Positions 10,854 through 24,483 are shown, counted from the first letter of the stretch. The stretch: 64,000 nt of DNA from Hexactinellida sp. DTS-2022 (GCA_028753945.1 JAPNXP010000015.1:992001-1056000), one strand, 5' to 3'. Made by a program: numbers and translations. The notes: a model not told the origin generated them from the sequence alone.

Positions 10854-11842
10854 TTAAGTATATAAAGTATAGTTCTTCACAAATTGAGGGGAGTATTCAT
10901 GAATATCTTCTAAATCTTAACAATAATCTCACAAAATTTGGAATATCATATTTTTTGGACAAGTTGAATCACTAATATGCAGGGTGCTAGATTAAGATTC
11001 TGAAGTTCAAAGCAAGTTGGCCAACATGGCTTAGAATTCAGTATGCGGGCTTGTTTCAGGGCCGGCGGACCGCTTCCGCCGCCCCTGTGTTTAGTGATCA
11101 AGTGTTCTTTAGACTTGCATTAAACGATTATCCTCATTGAGTTACTAGTTAATTTCTTACACTTATCTTGGATACCAATATTGTATAGTGAATTTGTTTG
11201 GCAGTTTCATTTTTATTTTTTTATTTTTGGCACTTCCCACTATTAATCTGATATGCTTTTAACCACATGTTTTCTTATTATTCAAGACATATTATGTGAC
11301 TTTAATAATTTAATTAACTCATTTAATGCTACATCTTTTAATATATTAATTTTAATTAAACTTTTAAGTTGGCCTAGCTAACAAAACTGAGATAATATAC
11401 CAAGGCTTTCATTTTAAAACTGGCCATTGGAGCCAAGTTTGGGGTTATGAGGAGGGCGGTCCTCCAGGTCTGGAACCGAGAGGAGCTTGACACACCTTTT
11501 TGGTTTATTTGACTTTAAACTACGTATATGTAAGAGACGTATGTATTATACATTCATAGTATTTAGTCTTATACGTATACTATTATATAAATTTCTACTA
11601 TTCAGATGTTTAGTCGAAATGAGACTATAATTATTTAAAGCTTTAATAATGAATGCCCAAGTTTTTGACAGATTCGTCTGCACAAGAATATTTAAGATTG
11701 TTGCTTTCAGTAACTTCAGTTATTGATGGTTACAATTAATTTAGAAGTCTGTGAATTATCTTGAAGGCCCGTAAAACTTCAATTACTTATTTCTCACCAT
11801 ATTTTATACTTTTGATAAAAGTGTTCAGTGTTCTATCTAGAA
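10854..11842. other. A/T-rich spacer, nothing recognised except a tiny palindrome
   Basis: No gene is visible. At 11,058-11,088 the palindrome CAGGGCCGGCGG...CCGCCGCCCCTG looks like two hAT ends with almost nothing between them; TGTTT occurs on both sides. Confidence 0.45.
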
Positions 11843-12095
11843 CTAGCGCGCTTCGCTTGCTAGGTCGCTTCGCGGCAGAACACAACCACACACCAAGCGC
11901 TTCGCGGTTGATGTGTGGTTTATATACTCCTAATAATGATTATAAAGCGTAAATAGGCCCTAAATAGTCAAATTTAACAATATGAAATTTTAATGAATAC
12001 GTAACATACGATAATGAGTTAGCATATTGGCGATCTGGTGTGACAACCATGTCCGCATGATTAATGTCCATGTTCTATTAAATTTTCAGGTTTTT

Positions 12096-13043
12096 ACTGT
12101 GCCGACTATACTATAGTATAGTGGCCCAGTTCTAATCTTACTGCCTTGGTTAGTTATTATTACTGTGCCGACTATACTATAGTATAGTGGCCCAGTTCTA
12201 ATCATACTGCCTTGGTTATTACTGTGCCGACTATACTATAGTATAGTGGCCCAGTTCTAATCATACTGCCTTGGTTATTATTACTGTGCCGACTATACTA
12301 TAGTATAGTGGCCCAGTTCTAATCTTACTGCCTTGGTTATTACTGTGCCGACTATACTATAGTATAGTGGCCCAGTTCTAATCATACTGCCTTGGTTATT
12401 ATTACTGTGCCGACTATACTATAGTATAGTGGCCCAGTATTGGTCTTAGTGCTTTGGTTATTACTGTGCCGACTATACTATAGTATAGTGGCCCAGTTCT
12501 AATCTTACTGCCTTTAATAATATTTTGTACTGTGCCGACTATACTATAGTATAGTGGCCCAGTTCTAATCTTACTGCCTTTAATATTTTTACTGTGCCGA
12601 CTATACTATAGTATAGTGGCCCAGTATTGGAATCACTGCCTTTATTTTTACTGTGCCGACTATACTATAGTATAGTGGCCCAGTTATAATCTTACTGCCT
12701 TGGTTATTATTACTGTGCCGACTATACTATAGTATAGTGGCCCAGTTCTAATCTTACTGCCTTGGTTATTATTATTACTGTGCCGACTATACTATAGTAT
12801 AGTGGCCCAGTTCTAATCTTACTGCCTTGGTTATTATTATTATTATTATTATTATTACTGTGCCGACTATACTATAGTATAGTGGCCCAGTTCTAATCTT
12901 ACTGCCTTGGTGATTATTACTGTGCCGACTATACTATAGTATAGTGGCCCAGTATTGGTCTTAGTGCTTTGGTTATTATTATTATTACTGTGCCGACTAT
13001 ACTAAAGTATAGTGGCCCAGTATTGGAATCACTGCCTTTATTA
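12096..13043 (+). repeat. Array of a ~60-bp repeat with a 35-bp palindrome
   Basis: About 15 units each carry ACTGTGCCGACTATACTATA followed by GTATAGTGGCCCAGT, a near-perfect 35-bp palindrome whose core CTATACTATAGTATAG is exact. A spacer TCTAATCTTACTGCCTTGGTT or TTGGAATCACTGCC and a variable (TTA)n tract complete the unit. The palindrome is almost invariant while the spacer varies. Confidence 0.95.
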
Positions 13044-13055
13044 TTATTATTTTTT

Positions 13056-13898
13056 TTTTTTTTTCTCCGTAGACGGTGCCCTGGCCTGAGCTTTATAGTT
13101 GATGGGCTGAAACTTGGCATGTAGATGCGATGGGACCGTCTAATTTGCACCTGGGGTTACGATTTTTGATTAACAAATTTTTGACACATCTTTAACACCT
13201 TTCAAAATTTGTCTGGTCCATAACTCAAAATATGTTTTACTAAACCCCCAAATTTTATTTCACATTTGGATTCACCATAAAATTCTGCGTCTGATGGGAG
13301 AAGAGAACTTTTAATAAAGATTTTTATTTCTGCCACAAATGTGGTTTGAAATTTCTTTGTTTACTCACACTTCAATTTCAGTAAAACTGTGAAATCTAAT
13401 TCCATTTTTCAACTTGTAATAATTATATTGATTTAACTTGTTAAATCTTTCACTATTGTTTCAACTTGCGATAATTAAATTGATTCAACTAATAAATTCC
13501 AGCTGGCTTCTATTTAATTCTAGTATTACTATACAATGGATTAAATAAATTATAATAATATAAGGAATTTGTTGACTCAACTCAACCAACCGTGGATAAC
13601 ATTGCTAAAATAAATTCCTGATAATATATTTTATTATCAATACATAATGAATGAATGGCATTAAACTCTTGATGGTTTATGATAGAAACTAACTTCAAAT
13701 TTATCTACCGTTCCTTGTAACTCCGACCAATTAACAAATGGTTCTTCACACCTTGGGCGTTGATGACTGGGCGAAAAAAAATCCAAAATTGCACCCTGTG
13801 CTGACAGCATGCTCCTTTGGAGGCACTATCAATAACCAACCAATAAAATATAGTGCCACCAAAGGAGCATGCTGTCAGCACAGGGTGCAATTTTGGAT
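13056..13898 (+). repeat. Long unit 1 (type 1) with terminal hairpin 13,781-13,898
   Basis: The type 1 head starts TCTCCGTAGACGGTGCCCTG, runs through GCACCTGGGGTTACGATTTT and ends in the GGGCGTTGATGACTGGGCGA tail. The hairpin arms are perfectly complementary here, including changes unique to this copy (GCACCCTGTGCTGACAGCAT on the left, exact complement on the right). Confidence 0.9.
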
Positions 13899-13904
13899 TT
13901 TTTT

Positions 13905-14100
13905 TTATTACTGTGCCGACTATACTATAGTATAGTGGCCCAGTTCTAATCTCAGTGCCTTGGTTAGTTATTACTGTGCCGACTATACTATAGTATAGTG
14001 GCCCAGTATTAGAATCACTGCCTTTATTTATATTATTATTACTGTGCCGACTATACTATAGTATAGTGGCCCAGTATTGGAATCACTGCCTTTATTTATA
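13905..14100 (+). repeat. Three more ~60-bp palindromic units
   Basis: The palindrome is the same as in the 12,096-13,043 array, at 13,909, 13,973 and 14,041, directly after hairpin 1. Confidence 0.93.
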
Positions 14101-14109
14101 TTATTATTA

Positions 14110-15576
14110 TTTTTATTTTTTCTCCGTAGACGGTACCCTGGCTACACCTTTATACATTGAGGGCTGAAACTTGCCATGTAGATGCGAAGTGCCCTTCTAA
14201 TTTGCACCTGGGGTTACGATTTTTGATTACGAAATTTTGCACACATTTTTAACACCTTTCAAAATTTGTCTGGTCCATAACTCAAAATATGTTTACTAAA
14301 CCCCCAAATTTTATTTCATATTTGGATTCATCTTAAAATTCTGCGTCTGTTGGGAGAAGAAATCTTTCAATAAAGGGGTCAATTTCTGCCAAAAATGGGG
14401 GTTAAAATTTCTTTGTTTACTCACACTTCAATTTCAGTTAAGCGTTAAATCTAATTCTATTGTTTCAACTTGTAATAATTATATTGATTTAACTTGTTAA
14501 ATCCTACTCTAGTGATTCAACTTGCGATAATTATAATGATTTAACTTGTTAAATCCTACTCTAGTGATTCAACTTGCGATAATTATATTGATTTAACTCA
14601 TAAATTCCAGCTGGCTTCTATTTAATTCTAGCATTACTATACAATGGATTAAATTAAATTAATTTATATAAGGAATTTGTTGACTTTACTCAACTCACCG
14701 TGGATAACATTGCTAAAATAAATAACTAATAATTTAATTTATTATCAATAAGTAATGAATGGCATTAAACTAAAGATGGTTTATGATAGAACCGTTAACA
14801 TTTTACATTCCACAACAACGACAGATAAAGTGATTATATTTATTTCGCGAGAATATTCTTGCACAATTAATGTACTGACGTAATTTATTATAATAAATTC
14901 CTTTTGTATTTAACTTATAGACGGTTCCAATTGGATTATTGGGGTTATCGAGTGCGCTGAATTCAAATATGATAGTGAAATTCGATTGAAATTAATAATA
15001 AGTGCAAATAATTGAACTTTATTTATTTTGCCTTACATAATAATGATGTTAAATTATTATTTTATTAATTAAATATTTATACTAATTAGCTAAATTTCAT
15101 TAATCTCAGAGATGATACAAGATAGAAACAAACTTTCAATTTATCAATTGGTCCTTATGCCACGTACCACCTATACAAGTGAGTCTTGACACCTTGAGGT
15201 GATGATGACATCGTCAAAAAAATGTATTTTTACAATTTTGTGAATTCGATATTTAAAATGGGTTATTTGAAGTTGGGTGAAGACCCAACACTCACATAAA
15301 AAATGCTGAGTCATCAGCTATTATATTCTACTCAAACTTGAATATCTCTAAAATGAAGTGAACTAAATGGAAACTTGCGCCACTCTAAGGGTCGATGCCT
15401 TCTGTAACACCTTTTGATATATTTTAACACCTTCATAGTGATGATGACATGGCGAAAAAAAATCCAAAATTGCAGCTGTGCTGACAGCATGTCCCATTGG
15501 AGGCACTATCAATAAACCACCACCAAAATATAGTGCCACCAAAGGAACATGCGTCGGCACAGCTGCAATTTTGGAT
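14110..15576 (+). repeat. Long unit 2 with terminal hairpin 15,462-15,576
   Basis: A type 1 head (CTCCGTAGACGGTACCCTGG) passes into a tail shared with type 2 units (ATCAATTGGTCCTTATGCC, GGTCTTGACACCTTGAGG, the GTTGGGTGA..ACCCAACAC inverted repeat). The hybrid suggests recombination between subfamilies. Confidence 0.9.
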
Positions 15577-15589
15577 TTTTTTTTATTTT

Positions 15590-17009
15590 TTTTTCTCCGT
15601 AGACGGTACCCTGGCCACACCTTTATACATTGAGGGCTGAAACTTGCCATGTAGATGCGAAGTGCCCTTCTAATTTGCACCTGGGGTTACGATTTTTTAT
15701 TAGCAAATTTTGGACACATTTTTAACACCTTTCAAAATTTGTCTGGTCCATAACTAAAAAAATGTTTTACTAAACCCCCAATTTTTATTTCATATTTGGA
15801 TTCACCATAAAATTCTGCGTCTGATGGGAGAAGAAAACTTTCAATAAAGGGTTAAATTTCTGCCATAAATGGGGGTTGAAATTTCTTTGTTTAGTCACAC
15901 TTCAATTTCAGTAAAACTGTGAAATCTAATTCCATTGTTTCAACTTGTAATAATTATATTGATTTAACTTGTTGAATCCTACTCTAGTGATTCAACTTGC
16001 GATAATTATATTGATTCAACTTATAAATTCCAGCTGGCTTCTATTTAATTGTAGCATTACTATACAATGGATTAAATTAAATTAATTTATATAAGGAATT
16101 TGTTGACTTTACTCAACTCACCGTGGATAACATTGCTAAAATAAATAACTAATAATTTAATTTATTATCATTAAGTAATGAATGAATGGCATTAAACTAA
16201 AGATGGTTTATGATAGAACCGTTAAGATTTTACATTCCACAACAACGACAGATTAAGTGATTATATTTATTTCGGCGAGAATATTCTTTTTGCACAATTA
16301 ATGTACTGACGTAATTTATTATAATTAATTCCTTTTGTATTTAACTTATAGAATTTTCCAATTGGATTATTGGGGTTATCGAGTGCGCTGAATTCAAATA
16401 TGATAGTGAAATTCGATTTAAATTAATAATAAGTGCAAATAATTGAACTTTATTTATTTTGCTGTACATAATAATGGTGTTAAATTATTAATTTATTAAT
16501 TAAATATTTATACTAATTAGGTAAATTTCATTAATCTCAGAGATGATACAAGATAGAAACAAACTTTCAATTTATCAATTGGTCCTTATACCAGGTACCA
16601 CCTATACAAGTGGGTCTTGACACCTTGAGGTGATGATGACATCGTTAAAAAAATGTATTTTTACAATTTTGTGAATTAAATAATTCGCATGGGTTGGTTG
16701 GAGTTGGGTGAATACCCAACACGCACTTAAAAAATGCCGAGTCATCACAGATTATATTCTACTGAAACTTGAATATCTCTATAATGAAGTGAGCTAAATG
16801 GAAACTTCCACCACTCTAAGGGTCGTTGCATACGGAAACAACTTTCTGAAATAATTTAACACCTTCATTGTGATGATGACTAGGCGAAAAAAAATCCAAA
16901 ATTGCAGCTAGTGCCGACAGCATGTTCCTTTGGAGGCACTATCAATAAACCACCACCAAATATAGTGCCACCAAACGAACATGCGTCGGCACAGGCTGCA
17001 ATTTTGGAT
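15590..17009 (+). repeat. Long unit 3 with terminal hairpin 16,894-17,009
   Basis: Structure matches unit 2: type 1 head (CTCCGTAGACGGTACCCTGG), then the shared tail. The hairpin's left arm reads GCAGCTAGTGCC while the right reads GGCACAGGCTGC, so this copy is not fully complementary. Confidence 0.9.
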
Positions 17010-17026
17010 TTTTTATTATTATTATT

Positions 17027-18219
17027 ATTAGTCCGTATTCTCTCCACAGTACAGAGTTTAATTAACTAAGAGCCCAAATTTTCTTGATATGTGTCTCATG
17101 GGTTACAGATGTGCACCTGGGGTCACGATTTTTTATTACATTTTTTTGGACACATTTTTGCACCTGTTTAATATTGAAACAGGAACAATAAATAGTACCC
17201 GAAAATTAAATTTATATGCATTCGATAGAGAATTAAATTCTACACCTTTTCACAGTGCACGATTTTTCAAATTGTACTTAGTTTGTGCCACAATTGAGTT
17301 GCAAGTTTCCTTTGTTTACTAACACTTCAGTACAATTGAAAGTGTTAAATCTAATTCTATTGTTTCAACTCGTTATTATTATATTGATTCAACTTGTGAG
17401 ATCGAGTAGGCTTCTATTTTCCAATTGAAAACTAAGATTCTACATTCCATAACAACGACAGATTATGTGATTATATTTCCTTCTGCAAGAATACTCTTAC
17501 ACTGTTAATATACTGACGTAATTAATAATAATTAATTAAGTCAGTATATGACTTATATAGATGCTCCCAATTTGTTTATTAGGGGTTATCGAGTGTGTGG
17601 AATTGAAATTTGATAGCCAAATTAATTAATTAATTATTTATGACAAAATAATTAAACTTAATAATTGTAAGTTGACATTGAAATTAGTGTTAAATTATAA
17701 ATAATATTAATTATTATTTATACTAATTAATTAAATATCAGAAATCTCAGAAATCAAATAAGGTAGAAACAAACTTCCAATTTATCAATTGATCCTTGTG
17801 CCACGTAACACCTCTACAAATGGGTCTTGACACCTTGAGGTGATGATGACATCGTCAAAAAAATGTGTTTTTACAATTTTGTTAATTCGATATTTAAAAT
17901 GGGTTAGTTGATGTTGGGTGATGACCCAACACTCACATAAAAAATGCTGAGTCATCAGCTATTATATTCTACTCAAACTTGAATATCTCTAAAATTAAGT
18001 GAACTAAATGGAAACTTCCACCACTCTAAGGGTCGATGCCTTCTTTAAAACCCTTTTGAAATAATTTAACACCTTCATAGTGATGATGACATGGCGAAAA
18101 AAAAATCCAAAATTGCAGCTGTGCCGACAGCATGTTCCATTGGAGGCACTATCAATAAACCACCACCAAAATATAGTGCCACCAAAGGAACATGCGTCGG
18201 CACAGCTGCAATTTTGGAT
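17027..18219 (+). repeat. Long unit 4 (type 2) with terminal hairpin 18,105-18,219
   Basis: The type 2 head starts GTCCGTATTCTCTCCACAG and includes GTGTCTCATGGGTTACAGAT. A 77-codon open frame (17,089-17,322) recurs in several units but shows no sign of protein-level constraint. Confidence 0.9.
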
Positions 18220-18973
18220 TTTTATTATTAGTCCGTATTCTCTCCACAGAACAGAGTTTAATTAACTAAGAGCCCAAATTTTCTTGATATGTGTCTCATG
18301 GGTTACAGATGTGCACCTGGGGTCACGATTTTTGATTACAAATTTTTGGCTACATTTTTGCACCTGTTTATTATTAGAAAAAGAACAATAAATAGTGCGC
18401 GTATATTTAATTTATATGCATTCGATAGAGAATTAAATTCTACACCTTGTCACAGTGCACGAATTTTTAAATTGGGTGTCGTTTGTGCCACAATTGAGTT
18501 GGAAATTTCCTTTGTTTACTAACACTTCAATTCATTGAAAGTGTTAAATCTAATTCCATTGTTTCAACTTGTAATAATTATATTGATTCAACTTGTGAGA
18601 TCGAGTAGGCTTCTATTTTCCAATTTAAAAATAGATTATATATTTCATAACAACAACAGATTATGTGATTATATTTACTTCTGCGTGAATATTCTGCACA
18701 ATGGATACACTGACATAATTAATCGCTCTGTCTTCAACTTATAGAGACTGTTCCAATTAGATTATTGGGGTTATCGAGTGTGCGGAATTGTAATTTGATA
18801 CCCAAATTAATTAATTAATTATTTATGGCAAAATAATTAAACTTAATAATTGTAAGTTGACATTGAAATTGGTGTTAATTATTATTTATACTAATTAATT
18901 GAATATCAGAAATCTCAGAGATCATAGAAGATAGAAACAAACTTTCAATTTATCAATTGGTCCTTATGCCAGG

Positions 18974-19936
18974 CAGAGACGGATTAAGGGTATATTGGGC
19001 CCCGGGCGGACATCAACCACGGGCTTTTAAGAGTTTCTTTGAGGACATCCCTGAATATAATCCTACAGGGTCCTTACAAATTTTTGTACAATCTTCACTA
19101 CTTTTTGCATTCCAACGATTTCCTAAGTCTTCTGATATATCGCCCCACAACCCAATGGTATTCACAAATTTGGTTTTCTTTCTGAGTTAAAAGCGTGTTG
19201 CTCTTCTACAACCTTTGGAACTTGATACTCGGACTTGATAAAACTAGAGTCCCATACTGAAAGTAATTCGTATTAATTAGATACAAATGAATCGCCAAGA
19301 GGTACAAAAGAAGATGTTGAAGTAGAAAGCTCATAGTCTTCGGCTGTAAATTCTTGGGATTGTGATTATAGGTTAGAGAATGTGTCTAGTTTAGGAAGTT
19401 TAGACGTTTCTTGTTTAGGTGACATTCTTTTCTTTTAGTTGCCCCCGACTTGTGAATAGGATGCATTACTGTGAAGTGGAGAATATATCTTATTATAGGA
19501 AACTAACGCGCCATGAAATTAACGAGAAGGAAATTAACGCTCCATTAAATTAACGCGAAATAGCAGGAAAATAAGGTCATGGAAATTAACGCTCCATGAA
19601 ATTATCATGAAGGAAATTAACGCGATTTGGAGAAATTCGCGTTAATTTCATGGCGCGTTAATTTCCTATAAAAAGGTATTTAGACTCGAAAAATTCAATG
19701 TAAAGTAGATCAGGACTAGGCTTGTTACTTAAGGTGTGCTGTCTATTGATTGTATCATTGTTATTGCTTCACTGTTCAAACTCAATTAAACTATGATTAT
19801 CATGTTATTGCTTCACTACTCAGACATTATAATGCAACACATTTCTCAATACAAATATTACAGCTTTGTATTGGGCCCCCTTTAGGCTCGGGCCCCGGGC
19901 GACCGCCCCATCCGCTCCCCCCTTAATCCACCACTG
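18974..19936. mobile_element. hAT-type element, 963 bp, inserted in long unit 5
   Basis: The ends CAGAGACGGATTAAGGG and CCCCTTAATCCACCACTG are inverted repeats, continued inside by GGGCCCCGGGCG blocks. ATGCCAGG flanks both sides (18,966-18,973 and 19,937-19,944), and sister units show the empty site with a single ATGCCAGG-like sequence. No transposase is evident. A smaller palindromic element lies inside at 19,494-19,672. Confidence 0.92.
19494..19672. mobile_element. Short palindromic MITE nested in the hAT element
   Basis: The ends TATAGGAAACTAACGCGCCA and TGGCGCGTTAATTTCCTATA are inverted, with internal tandem AAATTAACGC.CCATG motifs. One end of the same family occurs at 9525-9560. Confidence 0.75.
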
Positions 19937-20359
19937 ATGCCAGGTACCACCTATACAAGTGGGTCTTGACACCTTAAGGTGATGATGACATCGTTAAAAA
20001 AATGTATTTTTACAATTTTTTAATTTCGACATTTAAAATGGGTTAGTTGGTGTTGGGTGATGACCCAACACTCACATAAAAAATGCTGACTCATCACTTA
20101 TTATATTCTACTGAAACTTGAATATCTTTGAAACGAAGTGAGCAAAATGGAAACTTCCACGACTCTAAGGGTCGTTGCCTTCTGAAACACCTTTCTGAAA
20201 TAATTTAACACCTTCATAGTGATGATGACTTGGCGAAAAAAAAATCCAAAATTGCAGCCTGTGCCGATAGCATGTTCCTTTGGAGGCACTATCAATAAAC
20301 CACCAACAAAATATAGTGCCACCAAAGGAACATGCGTCGGCACAGGCTGCAATTTTGGA

Positions 20360-20399
<40 letters not shown>

Positions 20400-20400
<1 letters not shown>

Positions 20401-21588
20401 GTCCGTAGCCTCTCCCCAGAACAGAGTTTAATTAACTAAGAACTTAAATTTTCAGGACAGGTGTCTCATGGGTTACAGATGTGCACCTGGGGTCACGATT
20501 TTTTATCACATTTTTTTGGACACATTTTTGCACCTGTTTAATATTGAAACAGGAACAATAAATAGTACGCGAAAATTAAATTTATATGCATTCGATAGAG
20601 AATTAAATTCTACACCTTTTCACAGTGCACGAATTTTCAAATTGTACTTAGTTTGTGCCACAATTGAATTGCAAGTTTCCTTTGTTTACTAACACTTCAG
20701 TTCAATTGAAAGTGTTGAATCTAATTCTATTGTTTCAACTCGTTATTATTATATTGATTCAACTTGTGAGATCGAGTAGGCTTCTATTATATAATTGAAA
20801 ACTAAGATTCTACATTCCATGACAACGACATATTATGTGATTATATTTATTTCTGCTTAGAATATTCTTGCACAATGGATACATGACGAAGTTAATTCTA
20901 ATTAATTCGCTCTGTGTTTAACTAATAGAGATGATTCCGAATAGATTAGTGGGTTATCGAATGCGCTGAATTCTAATATGATAGTGAAATTCAATTTAGT
21001 TTAATAACTATTGCAAATAATTGAACTTAATTTATTTTGATGTACATAATTTTGGTGTTAAATTATTAATAGATTAATTAAATATATATACTAATTATCT
21101 AAATTTCATTAATCTCAGAGACTATAGAAGATAGAAACAAACTTTCAATTTATCAATTGGTCCTTATGCCACGTACCACCTCTACAAATGGATCTTGACA
21201 CCTTGAGGTGTTTATGACATCGTAAAAAAAATGTGTTTTTACAATTTTGTTAATTCGACATTTAAAATGTGTTAGTTGGTGTTGGGTGATGACCCAACAC
21301 TCACATAAAGATGCTGAGTCATCAGCTATTATATTCTACTCAAACTTGAATATCTTTGAAATGAAGTAAACTAAAACGAAACTTCCACCACTCTAAGGGT
21401 CGATGCCTTCTGAAACACCTTTTTGAAGAAAATTAACACCATCATAGTGATGATGAAATTGCGGAAAAAAAAATCCAAAAATGCAGCTGTTCCGAACAGC
21501 ATGTTCCATTGTAGGCACTATCAATAAGCCACCACCAAAATATAGTGCCACCAAAGGAACATGCGTCGGCACAGCTGCAATTTTGGAT
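20400..21588 (+). repeat. Long unit 6 (type 2) with terminal hairpin 21,473-21,588
   Basis: A (TTA)n tract precedes the head GTCCGTAGCCTCTCCCCAG. The tail matches units 4-8. The left hairpin arm carries private changes not mirrored on the right. Confidence 0.9.
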
Positions 21589-21597
21589 TTTATTATT

Positions 21598-22787
21598 AGT
21601 CCGTATTCTCTCCACAGTACAGAGTTTAATTAACTAAGAGCCCAAATTTTCTTGATATGTGTCTCATGGGTTACAGATGTGCACCTGGGGTCACGATTTT
21701 TTATTACATTTTTTTGGACACATTTTTGCACCTGTTTAATATTGGAAAAAGAAGATTAAATAGTGCGCGAATATTTAATTTATATGCATTCGATAGAGAA
21801 TTAAATTCTACACCTTTTCACAGTGCACGAATTTTTAAATTGGGTTTCGTTTGTGCCACAATTGAGTTGCAAGTTTCCTTTGTTTACTAACACTTCAGTT
21901 CAATTGAAAGTGTTAAATCTAATTCTATTGTTTCAATTCGCTATTATTATATTGATTCAACTTGTGAGATCGAGTAGGCTTCTATTTTCCATTTGAAAAA
22001 AAAGATTATATATTTCATAACAACGACAGATTATGTGATTATATTTACTTCTGCGAGAATATTATTGCACTGTTAATATACTGACGTAATTAATTATAAT
22101 TAATTCAGTCAGTACATGACTTATATAGATTCTTCCAATTTGTTTATTAGGGGTTATCGAGAGTGCGGAATTGAAATTTGATAACCAAATTAATTAATTA
22201 ATTATTTATGACAAAATAATTTAACTTAATAATTGCAAGTTGACATTGAAATTGGTGTTATATTATAAATAATATTAATAATTATTTATACTAATTAAGT
22301 AAATATCAGAAATCTCAGAAATCAAATAAGGTAGAAACAAACTTCCAATTTTTCAATTGATCCTTGTGCCACGTAACACCTCTACAAATGGGTCTTGACA
22401 CCTTGAGGTGATGATGACATCTTCAAAAAAATGTGTTTTTACAATTTTGTTAATTCGATATTTAAAATGGGTTAGTTGATGTTGGGTGATGACCCAACAC
22501 TCACTTAAAAAATGCTGAGTCATCAGCTATTATATTCTACTCAAACTTGAATATCTCTAAAATTAAGTGAACTAAATGGAAACTTCCGCCACTCTAAGGG
22601 TCGATGTCTTCTGTAACACCTTTTGAAATATTTTAACACCTTCATGGTGATGATGACATGGCGGAAAAAAAAATCCAAAATTGCAGCTGTGCTGACAGCA
22701 TGTCCCATTGGAGGCACTATCAATAAACCACCACCAATATATAGTGCCACCAAAGGAACATGCGTCGGCACAGCTGCAATTTTGGAT
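21598..22787 (+). repeat. Long unit 7 (type 2) with terminal hairpin 22,673-22,787
   Basis: Very close to unit 4, including the GTCCGTATTCTCTCCACAG head. The left hairpin arm has CTGACAGCATGTCCCATTGG while the right arm is the standard form. Confidence 0.9.
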
Positions 22788-22814
22788 TTTTATTATTATT
22801 ATTATTATTATTAT

Positions 22815-23997
22815 TAGTCCGTAGCCTCTCCCCAGAACAGAGTTTAATTAACTAAGAACTTAAATTTTCAGGACAGGTGTCTCATGGGTTACAGATGTGC
22901 ACCTGGGGTCACGATTTTTTATCACATTTTTTTGGACACATTTTTGCACCTGTTTAATATTGAAACAGGAACAATAAATAGTACGCGAAAATTAAATTTA
23001 TATGCATTCGATAGAGAATTTAATTCTACACCTTTTCACAGTGCACGAATTTTCAAATTGTACTTAGTTTGTGCCACAATTGAATTGCAAGTTTCCTTTG
23101 TTTACTAACACTTCAGTTCAATTGAAAGTGTTAAATCTAATTCTATTGTTTCAACTCGTTATTATTATATTGATTCAACTTGTGAGATCGAGTAGGCTTC
23201 TATTATATATTTGAAAACTAAGATTCTACATTCAATAACAACGACATATTATGTGATTATATTTCTTTCTGCAAGAATACTCTTGCACTGTAAATATACT
23301 GACGTAATTAATTATAATTAATTCAGTCAGTATATGACATATATAGATGCTCCCAATTTTTTTATTAGGGGTTATTGAGTGTGCGGAATTTAAATTTTAT
23401 AACCAAATTAATTAATTTATTATTTATGACAAATTAATTTAACTTAATAATTGTAAGTTGAAATTGAAATTGGTGTTAAATTAATAATAATTATTTATAC
23501 TAATTTATTAAATATCTTAAATCTCAGAGATCATAGAAGATAGAAACAAACTTTCAATTTATCAATTGGTCCTTATGGCACGTGCCACCTATGCAAGTGG
23601 GTCTTGATACCTTGAGGTGATGATGACATCTTTAAAAAAATGTGTTTTACAATTTTGTTAATTCGATATTTAAAATGGGTTAGTTGATGTTGGGTGATGA
23701 CCCAACACTCACATAAAAAATGCTGAGTCATCTGCTATTATATTCTGCTCAAACTTAAATATCTCTAAAATGAAGTGAACTCAATGGAAACTTCCACCTC
23801 TCTAAGGGTCGATGGCTTCTGAAACACCTTTCTGAAATAAATTAACACCTTCATAGTGATGATGAAATGGCGAAAAGAAAATCCAAAATTGCAGCTTGTG
23901 CCAACAGCATGTTCCTTTGGAGGCACTATCAATAAACCTCCACCAAAATATAGTGCCACCTAAGGAACATGCGTCGGCACAGGCTGCAATTTTGGAT
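22815..23997 (+). repeat. Long unit 8 (type 2) with terminal hairpin 23,881-23,997
   Basis: Very close to unit 6, with the GTCCGTAGCCTCTCCCCAG head. Units 4/7 and 6/8 look like pairs, which suggests duplication of a two-unit block. Confidence 0.9.
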
Positions 23998-24014
23998 TTT
24001 TTATTATTATTATT

Positions 24015-24132
24015 ACTGTGCCGACTATACTATGGTATAGTGGCCCAGTTCTAATCTTACTGCCTTGGTTATTATTATCACTGTGCCGACTATACTATAG
24101 TATAGTGGCCCAGTTCTAATCTTACTGCCTTG

Positions 24133-24167
<35 letters not shown>

Positions 24168-24470
24168 TGTGCCGACTATACTATAGTATAGTGGCCCAGT
24201 ATTGGAATCACTGCCTTTATTATTATTACTGTGCCGACTATACTATAGTATAATGGCCCAGTATTAGAATCACTGCCTTTATTACTGTGCCGACTATACT
24301 ATAGTATAGTGGCCCAGTATTAGAATCACTGCCTTTATTTATATTATTATTACTGTGCCGACTATACTATAGTATAGTGGCCCAGTATTGGAATCACTGC
24401 CTTTATTACTGTGCCGACTATACTATAGTATAGTGGCCCAGTATTGGAATCACTGCCTTTATTATTATTA
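24015..24470 (+). repeat. Block of seven ~60-bp palindromic units
   Basis: Palindromes of the same family, with one or two single-base changes in the core (for example CTATGGTATAG near 24,030). The block is followed, as at 13,043, by a type 1 long unit. Confidence 0.93.
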
Positions 24471-24483
24471 TTTTTATTATTTT

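Larger units (their letters stand above)
18229..20360 (+). repeat. Long unit 5 (type 2), interrupted by a hAT MITE; hairpin 20,244-20,360
   Basis: The unit is continuous with its sisters once 18,974-19,936 is set aside. The hairpin has the CCTGTGCC/GGCACAGG variant on both arms. Confidence 0.9.

Noticed and set aside
12096-13043. Possible CRISPR-like array (regular repeats with variable spacers)
   Set aside because: Spacers are themselves homologous and simple, the genome is animal-like and there are no cas genes; it is a tandem repeat.
18957-19190. 77-codon frame beginning MVLMPGRDGLRVYWAPGG
   Set aside because: It starts in the repeat unit, crosses the target duplication and the end of the hAT element, and matches no transposase convincingly.
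17089-23108. A recurrent 74-77 codon frame (MGYRCAPGVTIF...) in units 4-8 and at 37,666
   Set aside because: Substitutions between copies change residues freely and are not concentrated at third positions; units 10-12 break it, so it reflects recent duplication rather than selection.
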